NCBI GenBank assembly: GCA_009618505.1
Contig: WJOQ01000391.1
Coordinates: 1-7,883 of the forward strand
Reading direction: 5' to 3'
Length of the DNA: 7,883 bases
Source: Clostridia bacterium
Lineage (GTDB): Bacteria; Aerophobota; Aerophobia; Aerophobales; AE-B3A
Part shown: positions 1-5,602 of the stretch, in pieces
How positions within the stretch are numbered: position 1 is the stretch's first letter
Layout: each line of letters starts with the position of its first letter
Notes under the pieces: generated by a model
Told to the model about the DNA's origin: nothing
The model's database searches: none
The model's input: the letters and a program-made list of their open reading frames with translations, nothing else
Program-made: the position numbers and the translations under genes

Positions 1-247
1 ATTCACGAGCTCTTTCCACCGAATGGTATGTTATTTCCTCCCCTTGAAAATATATCCTTCCTTTACCGGGAGGGTGAACTCCGGTCAGGATTTTTATCAA
101 TGTTGATTTACCGGCGCCGTTATCGCCTATCAATCCAACAACTTCATTATATCCTACTTCAAAATTTTCTTTTCTTAAGGCAGCAACTTCTCCAAAATAT
201 TTAGAGATATTTACCATTCGTACTAATTTCTCATTGTTTAGCTCCAT
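1..247 (-). CDS. Sugar ABC transporter ATP-binding protein, N-terminal part (runs off the window)
   Basis: This is the cytoplasmic ATPase of a sugar importer; it hydrolyses ATP to drive the adjacent permeases. The 82 visible codons open with MELNNEKLVRMVNISKYFGE, typical of the first strand and A-loop region (aromatic Y17/F18) of ribose/fructose-type ATPases. A perfect Walker A, GDNGAGKST, follows at residues 41-49, and then the usual LIKILTGVHPPGKG. The start is set by a strong GGAGG at 254-258, 6 nt before the ATG. The Q-loop, signature and Walker B lie outside the window, so I cannot tell a single-domain FrcA-like protein (about 260 residues) from a double-domain RbsA-like one (about 500). 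It follows permease copy A by 191 bp and is presumably part of the same transporter operon. Family assignment is firm; substrate is unknown. Confidence 0.93.
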   Translation of the reverse strand, partial: MELNNEKLVRMVNISKYFGEVAALRKENFEVGYNEVVGLIGDNGAGKSTLIKILTGVHPPGKGRIYFQGEEITYHSVERARE

Positions 248-438
248 TGAATTCCTCCTCATTATTAGCGGATAGCGCTTAGCGTATAGCGTATAGTGAA
301 AATAAAGGGTAATAAAGCTGAATCAAGAGATCGAGTATATCAGTGTTCTATTTTTGAATTATAACTTTTAGCTTTAAAGGAGTGGATAGCATGTCTTATA
401 GGATGATTTTATCCTACGCGTTAAACGCTATTTATAAT
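248..438. other. Spacer between ATPase and permease A, with AGCG/TAT-rich repeats
   Basis: No credible coding sequence is present. The spacer carries the strong ribosome binding site of the ATPase. It also has a short tandem run of AGCGTAT-like units at 267-298, a small TAGGAT-loop-ATCCTA hairpin near 398-418, and the palindrome GCGTTAAACGC at about 419-429 just past the permease A stop. None of the hairpins is followed by a T-run on the minus strand, so I see no terminator, and the transporter genes are probably read through. Confidence 0.6.
267..298. repeat. AGCGGATAGCG / AGCGTATAGTGAA repeat, copy 1
   Basis: The stretch reads AGCGGATAGCG, then CTT, then AGCGTATAGCGTATAGTGAA, so AGCGTAT is iterated in tandem. 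A shorter copy in inverted orientation lies at 1530-1551. On the minus strand both copies precede the next open reading frame of the transporter cluster. The function is unknown. The unit is short enough to be a spreading low-complexity repeat rather than an operator. Confidence 0.6.
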
Positions 439-1407
439 TCACCTTTCTCTTCTCAAAATCGAATGAATGGAAACAGAAATAACTATGATCAAACCATAGA
501 ACAGCTGGGTCCAAAATCCTGAAAGCCCTACACCGACAATTCCACTCTCCAAAGATCCTATAATAATACATCCAATAAAGGTTCCGAAGATAGTCCCCGT
601 CCCTCCGAAAGCTGAGGTTCCCCCTAGAAAAACTGCGGCTATTGTTTTGAGAAGATATCCTGATCCCGCGGTGGTCCACCAATATAAGAATTCAAAATTA
701 GCCAGTATTCCAGCAAAAGCAGCGAAAAATCCTAATTGTGCAAAGACAAGTATTCTCACCCTGTTCACAGGTATACCCATCATTCTAGCACTTTCTATGT
801 TATCTCCGGTAAAAAATATATGAGTGCCAAATTTATGTCGATTCAAAATCAACCAGAAAAGAAAGGCTAGTCCAACAGCCCACAGCGCCTGAGCTGGGAC
901 AACCCCTCCTATTTTGCCTACTAGACTCTGAAACAAGATTGTTCCTTTGGCAGCTACTAGCGATCCTCCCGTGACTCCGCTGCAGACCAGAATCAATCCT
1001 TTCCAGAAAAACATTGTCCCTATGGTTACTATTAATGACGGAACACCGACTTTCACCACTAATATACCATTTAGAAATCCTGCCAGCAAACCTGTAATCA
1101 AAGAGCTTACCACAGCTAAGGTAACATTTCCGGTTGAGGTAAATACAGCCATACATACCCATCCAGAAAATCCCATTATTGAAGGAAAGGAAAGATCTAT
1201 CTCTTTACAAATAATTACAGGTGTTAAGGCTAAGGCCATAATAGTCATAAAGGGGATGGTAGACATAAAAGAATAGTAAATATCAAAATTAAGAAAAGTT
1301 CTAGGAGATCTAACGATAAATAATGTAAATAGTGCTACCAGAACTGCAAATATACTCCACTGTAATTTAAGTTCACTCAGCTTGAGATAACGTTTTAGCA
1401 TTTTCAT
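439..1407 (-). CDS. RbsC-family sugar ABC transporter permease, copy A (full length)
   Basis: This is an integral inner-membrane subunit forming the translocation path of a ribose/fructose-type importer (BPD_transp_2 family). Its 322 residues match the usual family length. Hydrophobic segments run through most of the chain (about 15-33, 44-66, 78-115, 121-142, 170-188, 216-238, 252-290, 300-317). The hallmark stretch NGILVVKVGVPSLIVTIGTM is present at 113-132. The cytoplasmic EAA-like coupling loop for the ATPase is IESARMMGIPVNRV at 204-217. The ATG at 1407 has only a weak GAG-type ribosome binding site. The DNA just upstream is still alignable to the coding N-terminus of copy B but is out of frame, so this start looks secondarily adopted. 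It is paralogous to 1559-2482, with very high identity in the C-terminal half. Confidence 0.93.
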   Translation of the reverse strand: MKMLKRYLKLSELKLQWSIFAVLVALFTLFIVRSPRTFLNFDIYYSFMSTIPFMTIMALALTPVIICKEIDLSFPSIMGFSGWVCMAVFTSTGNVTLAVVSSLITGLLAGFLNGILVVKVGVPSLIVTIGTMFFWKGLILVCSGVTGGSLVAAKGTILFQSLVGKIGGVVPAQALWAVGLAFLFWLILNRHKFGTHIFFTGDNIESARMMGIPVNRVRILVFAQLGFFAAFAGILANFEFLYWWTTAGSGYLLKTIAAVFLGGTSAFGGTGTIFGTFIGCIIIGSLESGIVGVGLSGFWTQLFYGLIIVISVSIHSILRRER

Positions 1408-1558
1408 TTTTTCTCTTTTGGCTTTCTTATAGTTAGAATCCTACTTTCGGCAGACCGGTAATGACCTTTTTCGTATTTTCTATCTGCTACACCCTACCCG
1501 CTTTCCGCTGTCTTTTACTGCCTTTTGTCTTCACTATACGCTATCCGCTATTTATGAT
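1408..1558. other. Spacer between the two permease copies
   Basis: There is no independent gene here. The part next to copy A (about 1408-1450) is homologous to the coding N-terminal extension of copy B but lacks its ATG and has one base fewer in the A-run. The middle is pyrimidine-rich on the plus strand. The part next to copy B holds the inverted copy of the AGCG/TAT repeat (1530-1551). The flank CGCTATTTATGATT after the copy B stop resembles CGCTATTTATAATT after the copy A stop, so the duplication included a little downstream DNA. Confidence 0.6.
1530..1551. repeat. AGCGGATAGCG / TATAGTGAA repeat, copy 2 (inverted)
   Basis: Read on the minus strand this is ATAGCGGATAGCGTATAGTGAA. It matches both ends of the repeat at 267-298 but lacks one internal unit. 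It lies about 10 bp past the permease B stop codon. The variation in unit number between the copies suggests slippage of an AGCGTAT-type unit. The function is unknown. Confidence 0.6.
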
Positions 1559-2482
1559 TTACGTCCTTCTTCTCAAAATCGAATGGATTGAAGCGGAAAT
1601 AACTATGATCAAACCATATATCACCTCGATCCAAAATCCTTTGAGCCCTACGGCGACAATTCCACCCTCTAAAGACCCTATAATAATACATCCAATAAAG
1701 GTTCCGAAAATAGTCCCCATCCCTCCGAAAACTGAGGTTCCCCCCAGAAAAACTGCAGCTATTGTTCTGAGAAGATATCCTTCTCCCAATGAGGGCCAAA
1801 AAGATAACACTTCGAGACTAGCCAGTATTCCAGCAAAAGCAGCGAAGAACCCCAATTGCGTGAAGACGAGTATTTTTACTCTATTTACCGGTATACCCAT
1901 CATTCTGGCACTTTCTATATTATCTCCGGTAAAAAATATATGAGTACCAAATTTATGTCGATTCAAAACCAACCAGAAAAGAAAGGCTAGTCCAATAGCC
2001 CACAGCGCCTGAGCTGGAACAACCCCTCCTATTCTACCTACTAAACTCTTAAACAAGACTGTTCCTTTGACACCTACTACCCTATTTCCTATTCCTCCAA
2101 GCCCGGCCAATAGACCTGTAATCAAAGAGATTATTAGAGCCAGGGTAGGATTTCCGGTTGAGGCAGATAAACTTACGAATACCCATCCAGAAAATCCCAT
2201 TATTGAACCAAAAGAAAGATCTATCTCTTTACAGATAATTACAGGTGTTAAGGCTAAAGCCAGGATAGTTATGAAGGGGACGACAATCATGAAAGAATAG
2301 TAAATTCTAAAACCAAAAAAAACTCTGGATGCCATAATCATAAATAACGTAAATATTCCTACAAGAATAGCAAATATGCTCCACTGCAATCTAAATTCAC
2401 TTAGTTTAAGATAATGTTTTAGTGTTTTTGTTTTTTTCTCTTTTGGCTTTTTTGTACTTAGACTCCTACTAAGATTCTCCAT
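1559..2482 (-). CDS. RbsC-family sugar ABC transporter permease, copy B, with internal in-frame deletion
   Basis: This is a paralogue of copy A, also an integral membrane permease of a ribose/fructose-type importer. It has 307 residues. A basic, lysine-rich N-terminal extension (residues 1-19, KKPKEKKTK) precedes the shared YLKLSE start. The coupling loop IESARMMGIPVNRV is intact at 189-202. Between ITGLLAG (ends 127) and KGTVLF (starts 139) it has 11 residues (LGGIGNRVVGV) where copy A has 43. The missing part contains the most conserved family stretch (NG...VGVPSLIVTIGTM) and one membrane helix. The reading frame is kept, but topology downstream would be altered unless another segment compensates. 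It could be a decaying copy, an altered partner in a heteromer, or an assembly artefact of a tandem duplication. The ribosome binding site is weak. Confidence 0.8.
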   Translation of the reverse strand: MENLSRSLSTKKPKEKKTKTLKHYLKLSEFRLQWSIFAILVGIFTLFMIMASRVFFGFRIYYSFMIVVPFITILALALTPVIICKEIDLSFGSIMGFSGWVFVSLSASTGNPTLALIISLITGLLAGLGGIGNRVVGVKGTVLFKSLVGRIGGVVPAQALWAIGLAFLFWLVLNRHKFGTHIFFTGDNIESARMMGIPVNRVKILVFTQLGFFAAFAGILASLEVLSFWPSLGEGYLLRTIAAVFLGGTSVFGGMGTIFGTFIGCIIIGSLEGGIVAVGLKGFWIEVIYGLIIVISASIHSILRRRT

Positions 2483-2502
2483 TTCGTTCTTTCCGCTTCT
2501 AA

Positions 2503-2531
2503 GATTTAGTTTTTTTATCGTTAGACGTCAA
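2503..2531 (-). promoter_or_regulatory. Weak candidate promoter ahead of permease B
   Basis: On the minus strand TTGACG (2526-2531) is followed after 17 nt by TAAATC (2503-2508). The -35 box is good and the -10 box is poor (3 of 6 matches). It lies between the hairpin at 2589-2636 and the permease B start. It could provide some expression of the permeases independent of the binding-protein gene. This is a pattern match only. Confidence 0.2.
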
Positions 2532-2588
2532 AAACTTTTAGGCAAGTGACAGACTGATATTAAGATACATCTGTCTTTTGATATAGCA

Positions 2589-2636
2589 GAACACAGCAAC
2601 TTCTCAAAAATGGAAAAGTCAGAAGTTGCTGTGTTC
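2589..2636. terminator. Perfect 16-bp stem-loop between binding-protein gene and permease genes
   Basis: GAACACAGCAACTTCT (2589-2604) pairs perfectly with AGAAGTTGCTGTGTTC (2621-2636) around a 16-nt loop. On the plus strand it is followed by CCTTTTTC, as an intrinsic terminator would be, but no plus-strand gene ends here. On the minus strand, in the direction of the operon, the stem is preceded by an A-run and followed by TGCTATATC, not a T-run. It is therefore more likely an mRNA-stabilising or partially attenuating hairpin at the 3' end of the binding-protein message. That arrangement is common where a binding protein must outnumber its permease. Confidence 0.7.
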
Positions 2637-2669
2637 CTTTTTCAGTCAACTACCAAACAATTCACTAAA

Positions 2670-3677
2670 TTACCTAATTCCCGCATCAGCTAATGCGGCG
2701 AGAGCTTCAACATTGGAAGCATTCACCACACCAGCTCCGGTATCAATGTGAAGACCGGAAAACATAAATTTCCTAGCTAAGCAGATTTGGAGAACGGATA
2801 GATATCCGTGCAGAAATTGCTGCTGATCCCATACAGCTAGAATATATCCCTCTCTAATACCCTCTGCTGCCGCTGGAGTAGGATCAAATCCTGCACCCGC
2901 TACTTCTCCTGGCTTTACGCCGGCTGCTTTCAAGTACGTTGGTAGCGTGGCGGTGAGTCCTCCGTGATCAGTTATGACTAAATCAACGTCAGGATGGGCT
3001 GCTATGTATGCTGATACAACCGGTATACCCATAGTTGGATCAGCGTTTACTGCGTCTGAGATTTCTATATAATCAACTGTCACTCCTGCTTCTTCTAGAG
3101 CGTCTATGCAAGCAACTGTTCTCTCTCCTCGCCCTGGTACTCCCAATTTCAAAACCCCATAAACTAGAGCTCTATCTCCTTCTCCTAAACCAAGTTCCCT
3201 GACAACGTATTGACCTAACTTGAGACCTACTGAATACACTTCCGCTCCAACCCAACCGTGGCCCTCTGCACCATATTTCTTCTCGTAAGTGGGAAAATTT
3301 GTGTTTATGGCCGTTACTGTAATTCCCTTGCTAACAGCCTTGTCGATTATGGGTCCCCCTGCGTCTTCTCCTGCATATCCATAGACGACAATACCGTCAG
3401 GATTGGCGGCGACAGCTTCTTTGAAATCTATGATCATATCTTCAACGCTCCAATCCGACCATATAACCTCTAGTTTGGCTCCCAAATCATGTGCTGCTTG
3501 CCGTGCTCCATTGACGACAACAGTAGCAAAAACACCTCCCGGTGGTCCTCCGGCAAGGAAGCGTATAGTCATCCCCTCGCCTACTTTTACAGGTTCAAAA
3601 CCATAACCTATGGTAGCAAAGGCGAGACTGAGACAAAGTGCCACAAGTACACTAACTACAATAATTCTCTTTATCAT
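2670..3677 (-). CDS. Sugar ABC transporter substrate-binding protein (Peripla_BP_4 / RbsB-like)
   Basis: This protein captures a sugar outside the cytoplasmic membrane and delivers it to the permeases. The 335 residues begin with a clear signal peptide: MIKR, a hydrophobic core to about residue 22, and likely signal-peptidase I cleavage near GYG-FEP (26/27). I see no convincing lipobox, so it should be a soluble periplasmic protein, implying a Gram-negative-type envelope. Family features include GGVFATVVVNGARQAAHDLGA (about 47-67) in the first lobe, PDGIVVYG (93-100), GVPGRGERT (179-187) at the hinge side, and DPTPAAAEGIREGYILAVWDQQQF (265-288) in the second lobe. The start has AGGAGA at 3683-3688, 5 nt upstream. 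It is the first gene of the transporter set. The sugar cannot be deduced; both pentose and hexose binders look like this. Confidence 0.93.
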   Translation of the reverse strand: MIKRIIVVSVLVALCLSLAFATIGYGFEPVKVGEGMTIRFLAGGPPGGVFATVVVNGARQAAHDLGAKLEVIWSDWSVEDMIIDFKEAVAANPDGIVVYGYAGEDAGGPIIDKAVSKGITVTAINTNFPTYEKKYGAEGHGWVGAEVYSVGLKLGQYVVRELGLGEGDRALVYGVLKLGVPGRGERTVACIDALEEAGVTVDYIEISDAVNADPTMGIPVVSAYIAAHPDVDLVITDHGGLTATLPTYLKAAGVKPGEVAGAGFDPTPAAAEGIREGYILAVWDQQQFLHGYLSVLQICLARKFMFSGLHIDTGAGVVNASNVEALAALADAGIR

Positions 3678-3709
3678 TGTATTCTCCTAATTTTTTATTT
3701 ATTGGATTA

Positions 3710-3928
3710 GCCTACTTCCTTTTTCAGCTCCTTTCCGGCCTTATTTTATGCTAACGATGCTTCGGTTTCATAGCGACAGATACTTCTTTGCTTGGCGTTA
3801 ATCTTTTGGGCAAGTTGAGTTTGGCTTAAATCAAGTTCTACACGGCCTACCCTTATCTTTTTGCCTGGTTTCCTTCGATCCAATCTGTATCCGTAAGAAT
3901 AGCATACACTAAATTCGCAATAAGACAA
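3710..3928 (-). pseudogene. Truncated XRE-type helix-turn-helix fragment
   Basis: The open stretch 3746-3928 encodes about 60 residues. The last 36 look like a Cro/CI-type DNA-binding domain: IRVGRVELDLSQTQLAQKIN, then a recognition-helix region ending ICRYETEASLA, then a stop. A whole XRE domain would continue beyond RYE-TG-xS-P, so it stops too early. In the same frame after the TAA (3746-3748) come 12 more codons (NKAGKELKKEVG) before the next stop at 3707-3709, possibly the old C-terminus. The N-terminal part has no ATG (only a TTG) and an atypical Cys/Tyr-rich composition, so the upstream part is probably out of frame. I read it as a decayed regulator next to the transporter. A tiny functional repressor is possible but less likely. 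Confidence 0.45.
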
Positions 3929-4293
3929 GGTTTTGCAGTAGGAAGGATATGGACAAAGAAGGTTAAAGCTTCTACCTATAGGGCTTATATAAGGCCAGAA
4001 ATAAGCAAGTTTTTAAGGAGGAATAACACCTCAAATTTTTTGCTAATCTATTTTACATTATTCACAAACCATACAAAGCCTATTAAGATAGAGAAGAAGA
4101 AATTTTAGAATATCTCTAAGTAGCAGTAATAAAGGTTTTTTGAGGGAAGAATAGAGGAATAGCAAGTTGTCAAGGATGGAAAATTGGGAGTAAATTTAAT
4201 GCGTGAAAATCGGGGATTGAAGCTTGAGGACACCATTCCTGACCATACCTTTCTGGTAGGGAGCAGCATAACTTGGGAATCAGATGGAGTGAT
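3929..4293. other. Gene-poor stretch with degraded coding remnants
   Basis: No intact gene is visible on either strand between the regulator fragment and the zinc dehydrogenase. The plus strand is open for about 55 codons from roughly 3912 (with RIWTKKVKASTYRAYIRPEI) to a stop near 4107, but has no start, no ribosome binding site and no family match I recognise. A 10-bp palindrome CTTATATAAG lies at 3984-3993. The right part is described separately as a plus-strand remnant. The stretch is AT-rich and probably separates two transcription units. Confidence 0.5.
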
Positions 4294-4297
4294 TTAG
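4090..4297 (+). pseudogene. Degraded plus-strand coding remnant, family not recognised
   Basis: From about 4090 the plus strand reads REEEILEYL, stop, VAVIKVF, then needs one base removed from the T-run near 4135-4140 to continue as EGRIEE. An amber stop follows at 4160-4162, and then a smooth 44-codon stretch runs from 4163 to the stop at 4295-4297, containing QVVKDGKLGVNLMRENRG and later DHTFLVGSSITWESDGVI. The composition is protein-like, unlike the rest of the spacer. I do not recognise the family. An ATG exists at 4199 but has no ribosome binding site. Its end overlaps the stop codon of the convergent zinc dehydrogenase by a few bases, so it looks like the surviving tail of a lost gene. 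Confidence 0.4.
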
Positions 4298-5346
4298 GTC
4301 TTTTTTTCTGGTGAGACTAGGATGCGTATAGGATTACCGATTTTCTTTCTGAAACGCTCAAAGGCTTCATTAATTCTATCCAAAGAAGTCTTCTCACTCA
4401 CAGCCGCAGAAATATCCAGCCGGCCCTGCCAGATCAAGTTAACAATTTGGCCTAGTTCAGCAGTTGAATAAGCATAGGAACCGATTAGTTCAAACTCACT
4501 TCTGACAAATATGGTGGATGGGACTAGCTTAATCTCTTCGGGACCTAGACCCAGCACCACGGCTCTTCCTCCCATTCGCAGGCTTTTGACACTATTAGCT
4601 ACTGCTTCTTTTGCTCCCACGCACTCTACTGCTAAGTCTACTCCTCCTGGGGTTATCTGTCTAATCCTTTTTACCGGATCCTCTTGAGCTGCATTGATTA
4701 CCCTATCAGCTCCGAATACTTTTGCTCTTTCCAGCACCTCCTCTTTAATGTCTATAGCTATGACTTTTGCTGCTCCGCACAATTTGGCCAGACAAATAGC
4801 AAAAACTCCTATTCCTCCAGCGCCATAGACAGCCACTGTCTCTCCAGGAGTTAATTTAGCCCGGCGGGTAAGGGCGTGAAAAGGCGAACCAGCCGGTTCA
4901 ATCAATGCTCCCTCTTCAAAAGAAACCGCGGGGGGAAGCCTGACTAATTTGTCTGCTTTTGTTTTTACGAACTGGGCAAACCCTCCCTCAGCATGGATTC
5001 CAATAAATTTTCTATTCTCACAGATGTAATCTTTTCCATTTAAGCAATTATTACAGAAACCACAATTGAGCACACCACTAAAGGTAACTCGATCTCCCAC
5101 ATTCCACTTCTTTATCTCCTTACTCACTGCTGCTACCTCACCGGAGATTTCATGACCCAGAGTGATAGGAAGATAGGCAGTGCTGGTAATACCGGCAACT
5201 CTCTGTAGATCTGAACCGCAGATTCCACAGAATTTAACCTGTACCAACACCTCACCTAAATCTAGGTGAGGAACAGGAACTTCTTCAATACGAAAAGGCT
5301 CACCCACTTTGTGCAGCCTGGCTGCTTTCATCATTCTCTTTTTCAT
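4294..5346 (-). CDS. Zinc-dependent medium-chain alcohol/polyol dehydrogenase
   Basis: This is a cytoplasmic NAD(P)-dependent oxidoreductase of the sorbitol/threonine dehydrogenase type (MDR superfamily), 350 residues, normal length. Catalytic zinc ligands are visible as C43 (GICGSD), H65-E66 (GHE) and E150 (IEPAG). The structural zinc site is the four cysteines C95, C98, C101 and C109. The Rossmann motif GAGGIG is at 175-180, with D199 at the end of the second strand, favouring NAD over NADP. The start is uncertain: M1 has a weak AGG, while M5/M6 lie behind AGAG, and most relatives begin near M6 (MKAARLHK). It is the last gene of the catabolic run, separated from the SDR by the MITE-like element. 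It probably oxidises a sugar alcohol or a hydroxyl of a sugar acid; the substrate is not readable. Confidence 0.93.
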   Translation of the reverse strand: MKKRMMKAARLHKVGEPFRIEEVPVPHLDLGEVLVQVKFCGICGSDLQRVAGITSTAYLPITLGHEISGEVAAVSKEIKKWNVGDRVTFSGVLNCGFCNNCLNGKDYICENRKFIGIHAEGGFAQFVKTKADKLVRLPPAVSFEEGALIEPAGSPFHALTRRAKLTPGETVAVYGAGGIGVFAICLAKLCGAAKVIAIDIKEEVLERAKVFGADRVINAAQEDPVKRIRQITPGGVDLAVECVGAKEAVANSVKSLRMGGRAVVLGLGPEEIKLVPSTIFVRSEFELIGSYAYSTAELGQIVNLIWQGRLDISAAVSEKTSLDRINEAFERFRKKIGNPIRILVSPEKKT

Positions 5347-5362
5347 TTAAACCTGCCAAGAA

Positions 5363-5400
5363 ATACCGAAGGACAATTTCTTCCGTCGCTGTATAGTAGC
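5363..5400. repeat. Left terminal inverted repeat
   Basis: It begins ATACCGAAGGACAATTTCT and ends GCTGTATAGTAGC (5388-5400). It is the partner of 5511-5548. The inner block matches GCCTTATAGAAGC of the right arm at 10 of 13 positions; the six bases between the outer and inner blocks are diverged. Confidence 0.65.
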
Positions 5401-5510
5401 CTTTTATTCTTTCTACTCAGCTTCTCGTTTCGGGAAAAATATAAACTCGTCGCCTTGCTCCTCAAACAGTATATTTTTCTTTCTCCTCAACTCGAAGTTT
5501 CGTTAAGGTT

Positions 5511-5548
5511 GCTTCTATAAGGCTTCTTCAGAAAATATCCTTCGGTAT
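5511..5548. repeat. Right terminal inverted repeat
   Basis: On the minus strand it begins ATACCGAAGGATATTTTCT and ends GCCTTATAGAAGC (5511-5523 on the plus strand). It pairs with 5363-5400. Confidence 0.65.
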
Positions 5549-5602
5549 ACGATATGATTTCCTAGTTCATCAAGAAAATCTGGGAACTTTTCCTGCTAAT
5601 AT

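Larger units (their letters stand above)
5363..5548. mobile_element. MITE-like element with 38-bp imperfect terminal inverted repeats
   Basis: The left end 5363-5400 and right end 5511-5548 are inverted copies of each other: 28 of 38 positions match without gaps, including the outermost 11 bp (ATACCGAAGGA / TCCTTCGGTAT) perfectly and 17 of the first 19. TA occurs just inside both ends (5364-5365 and 5546-5547), so the element can be read as CCGAAGGA...TCCTTCGG (5366-5545, 180 bp) flanked by a TA target duplication. That is the behaviour of IS630/Tc1-mariner derivatives. The interior has no open reading frame of note. It fills most of the gap between two dehydrogenase genes, ending 16 nt before the MDR start. 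As RNA it would form a long hairpin. Confidence 0.6.

Noticed and set aside
267..298. CRISPR-like array
   Set aside because: The units are only 7-8 bp, contiguous and without unique spacers, so this is a simple tandem repeat.
398..418. TAGGAT-loop-ATCCTA as a terminator of the transporter operon
   Set aside because: The stem has only 6 bp and there is no T-run on the operon strand, and the ATPase gene downstream belongs to the same transporter.
428..682. Minus-strand 84-codon frame, with a near-identical partner at 1548-1799
   Set aside because: Both lie in an alternative frame of the two homologous permeases. Their similarity to each other simply reflects the gene duplication.
947..1276. 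Long plus-strand open frame of 109 codons inside permease A (and a similar one at 1461-1943 and 2067-2300)
   Set aside because: These are antisense shadows of the permease coding frames. They have no ribosome binding site and no family features.
3984..3993. Palindrome CTTATATAAG as an operator
   Set aside because: It is short, AT-rich and in a degraded spacer. There is no second copy or adjacent promoter to support regulation.
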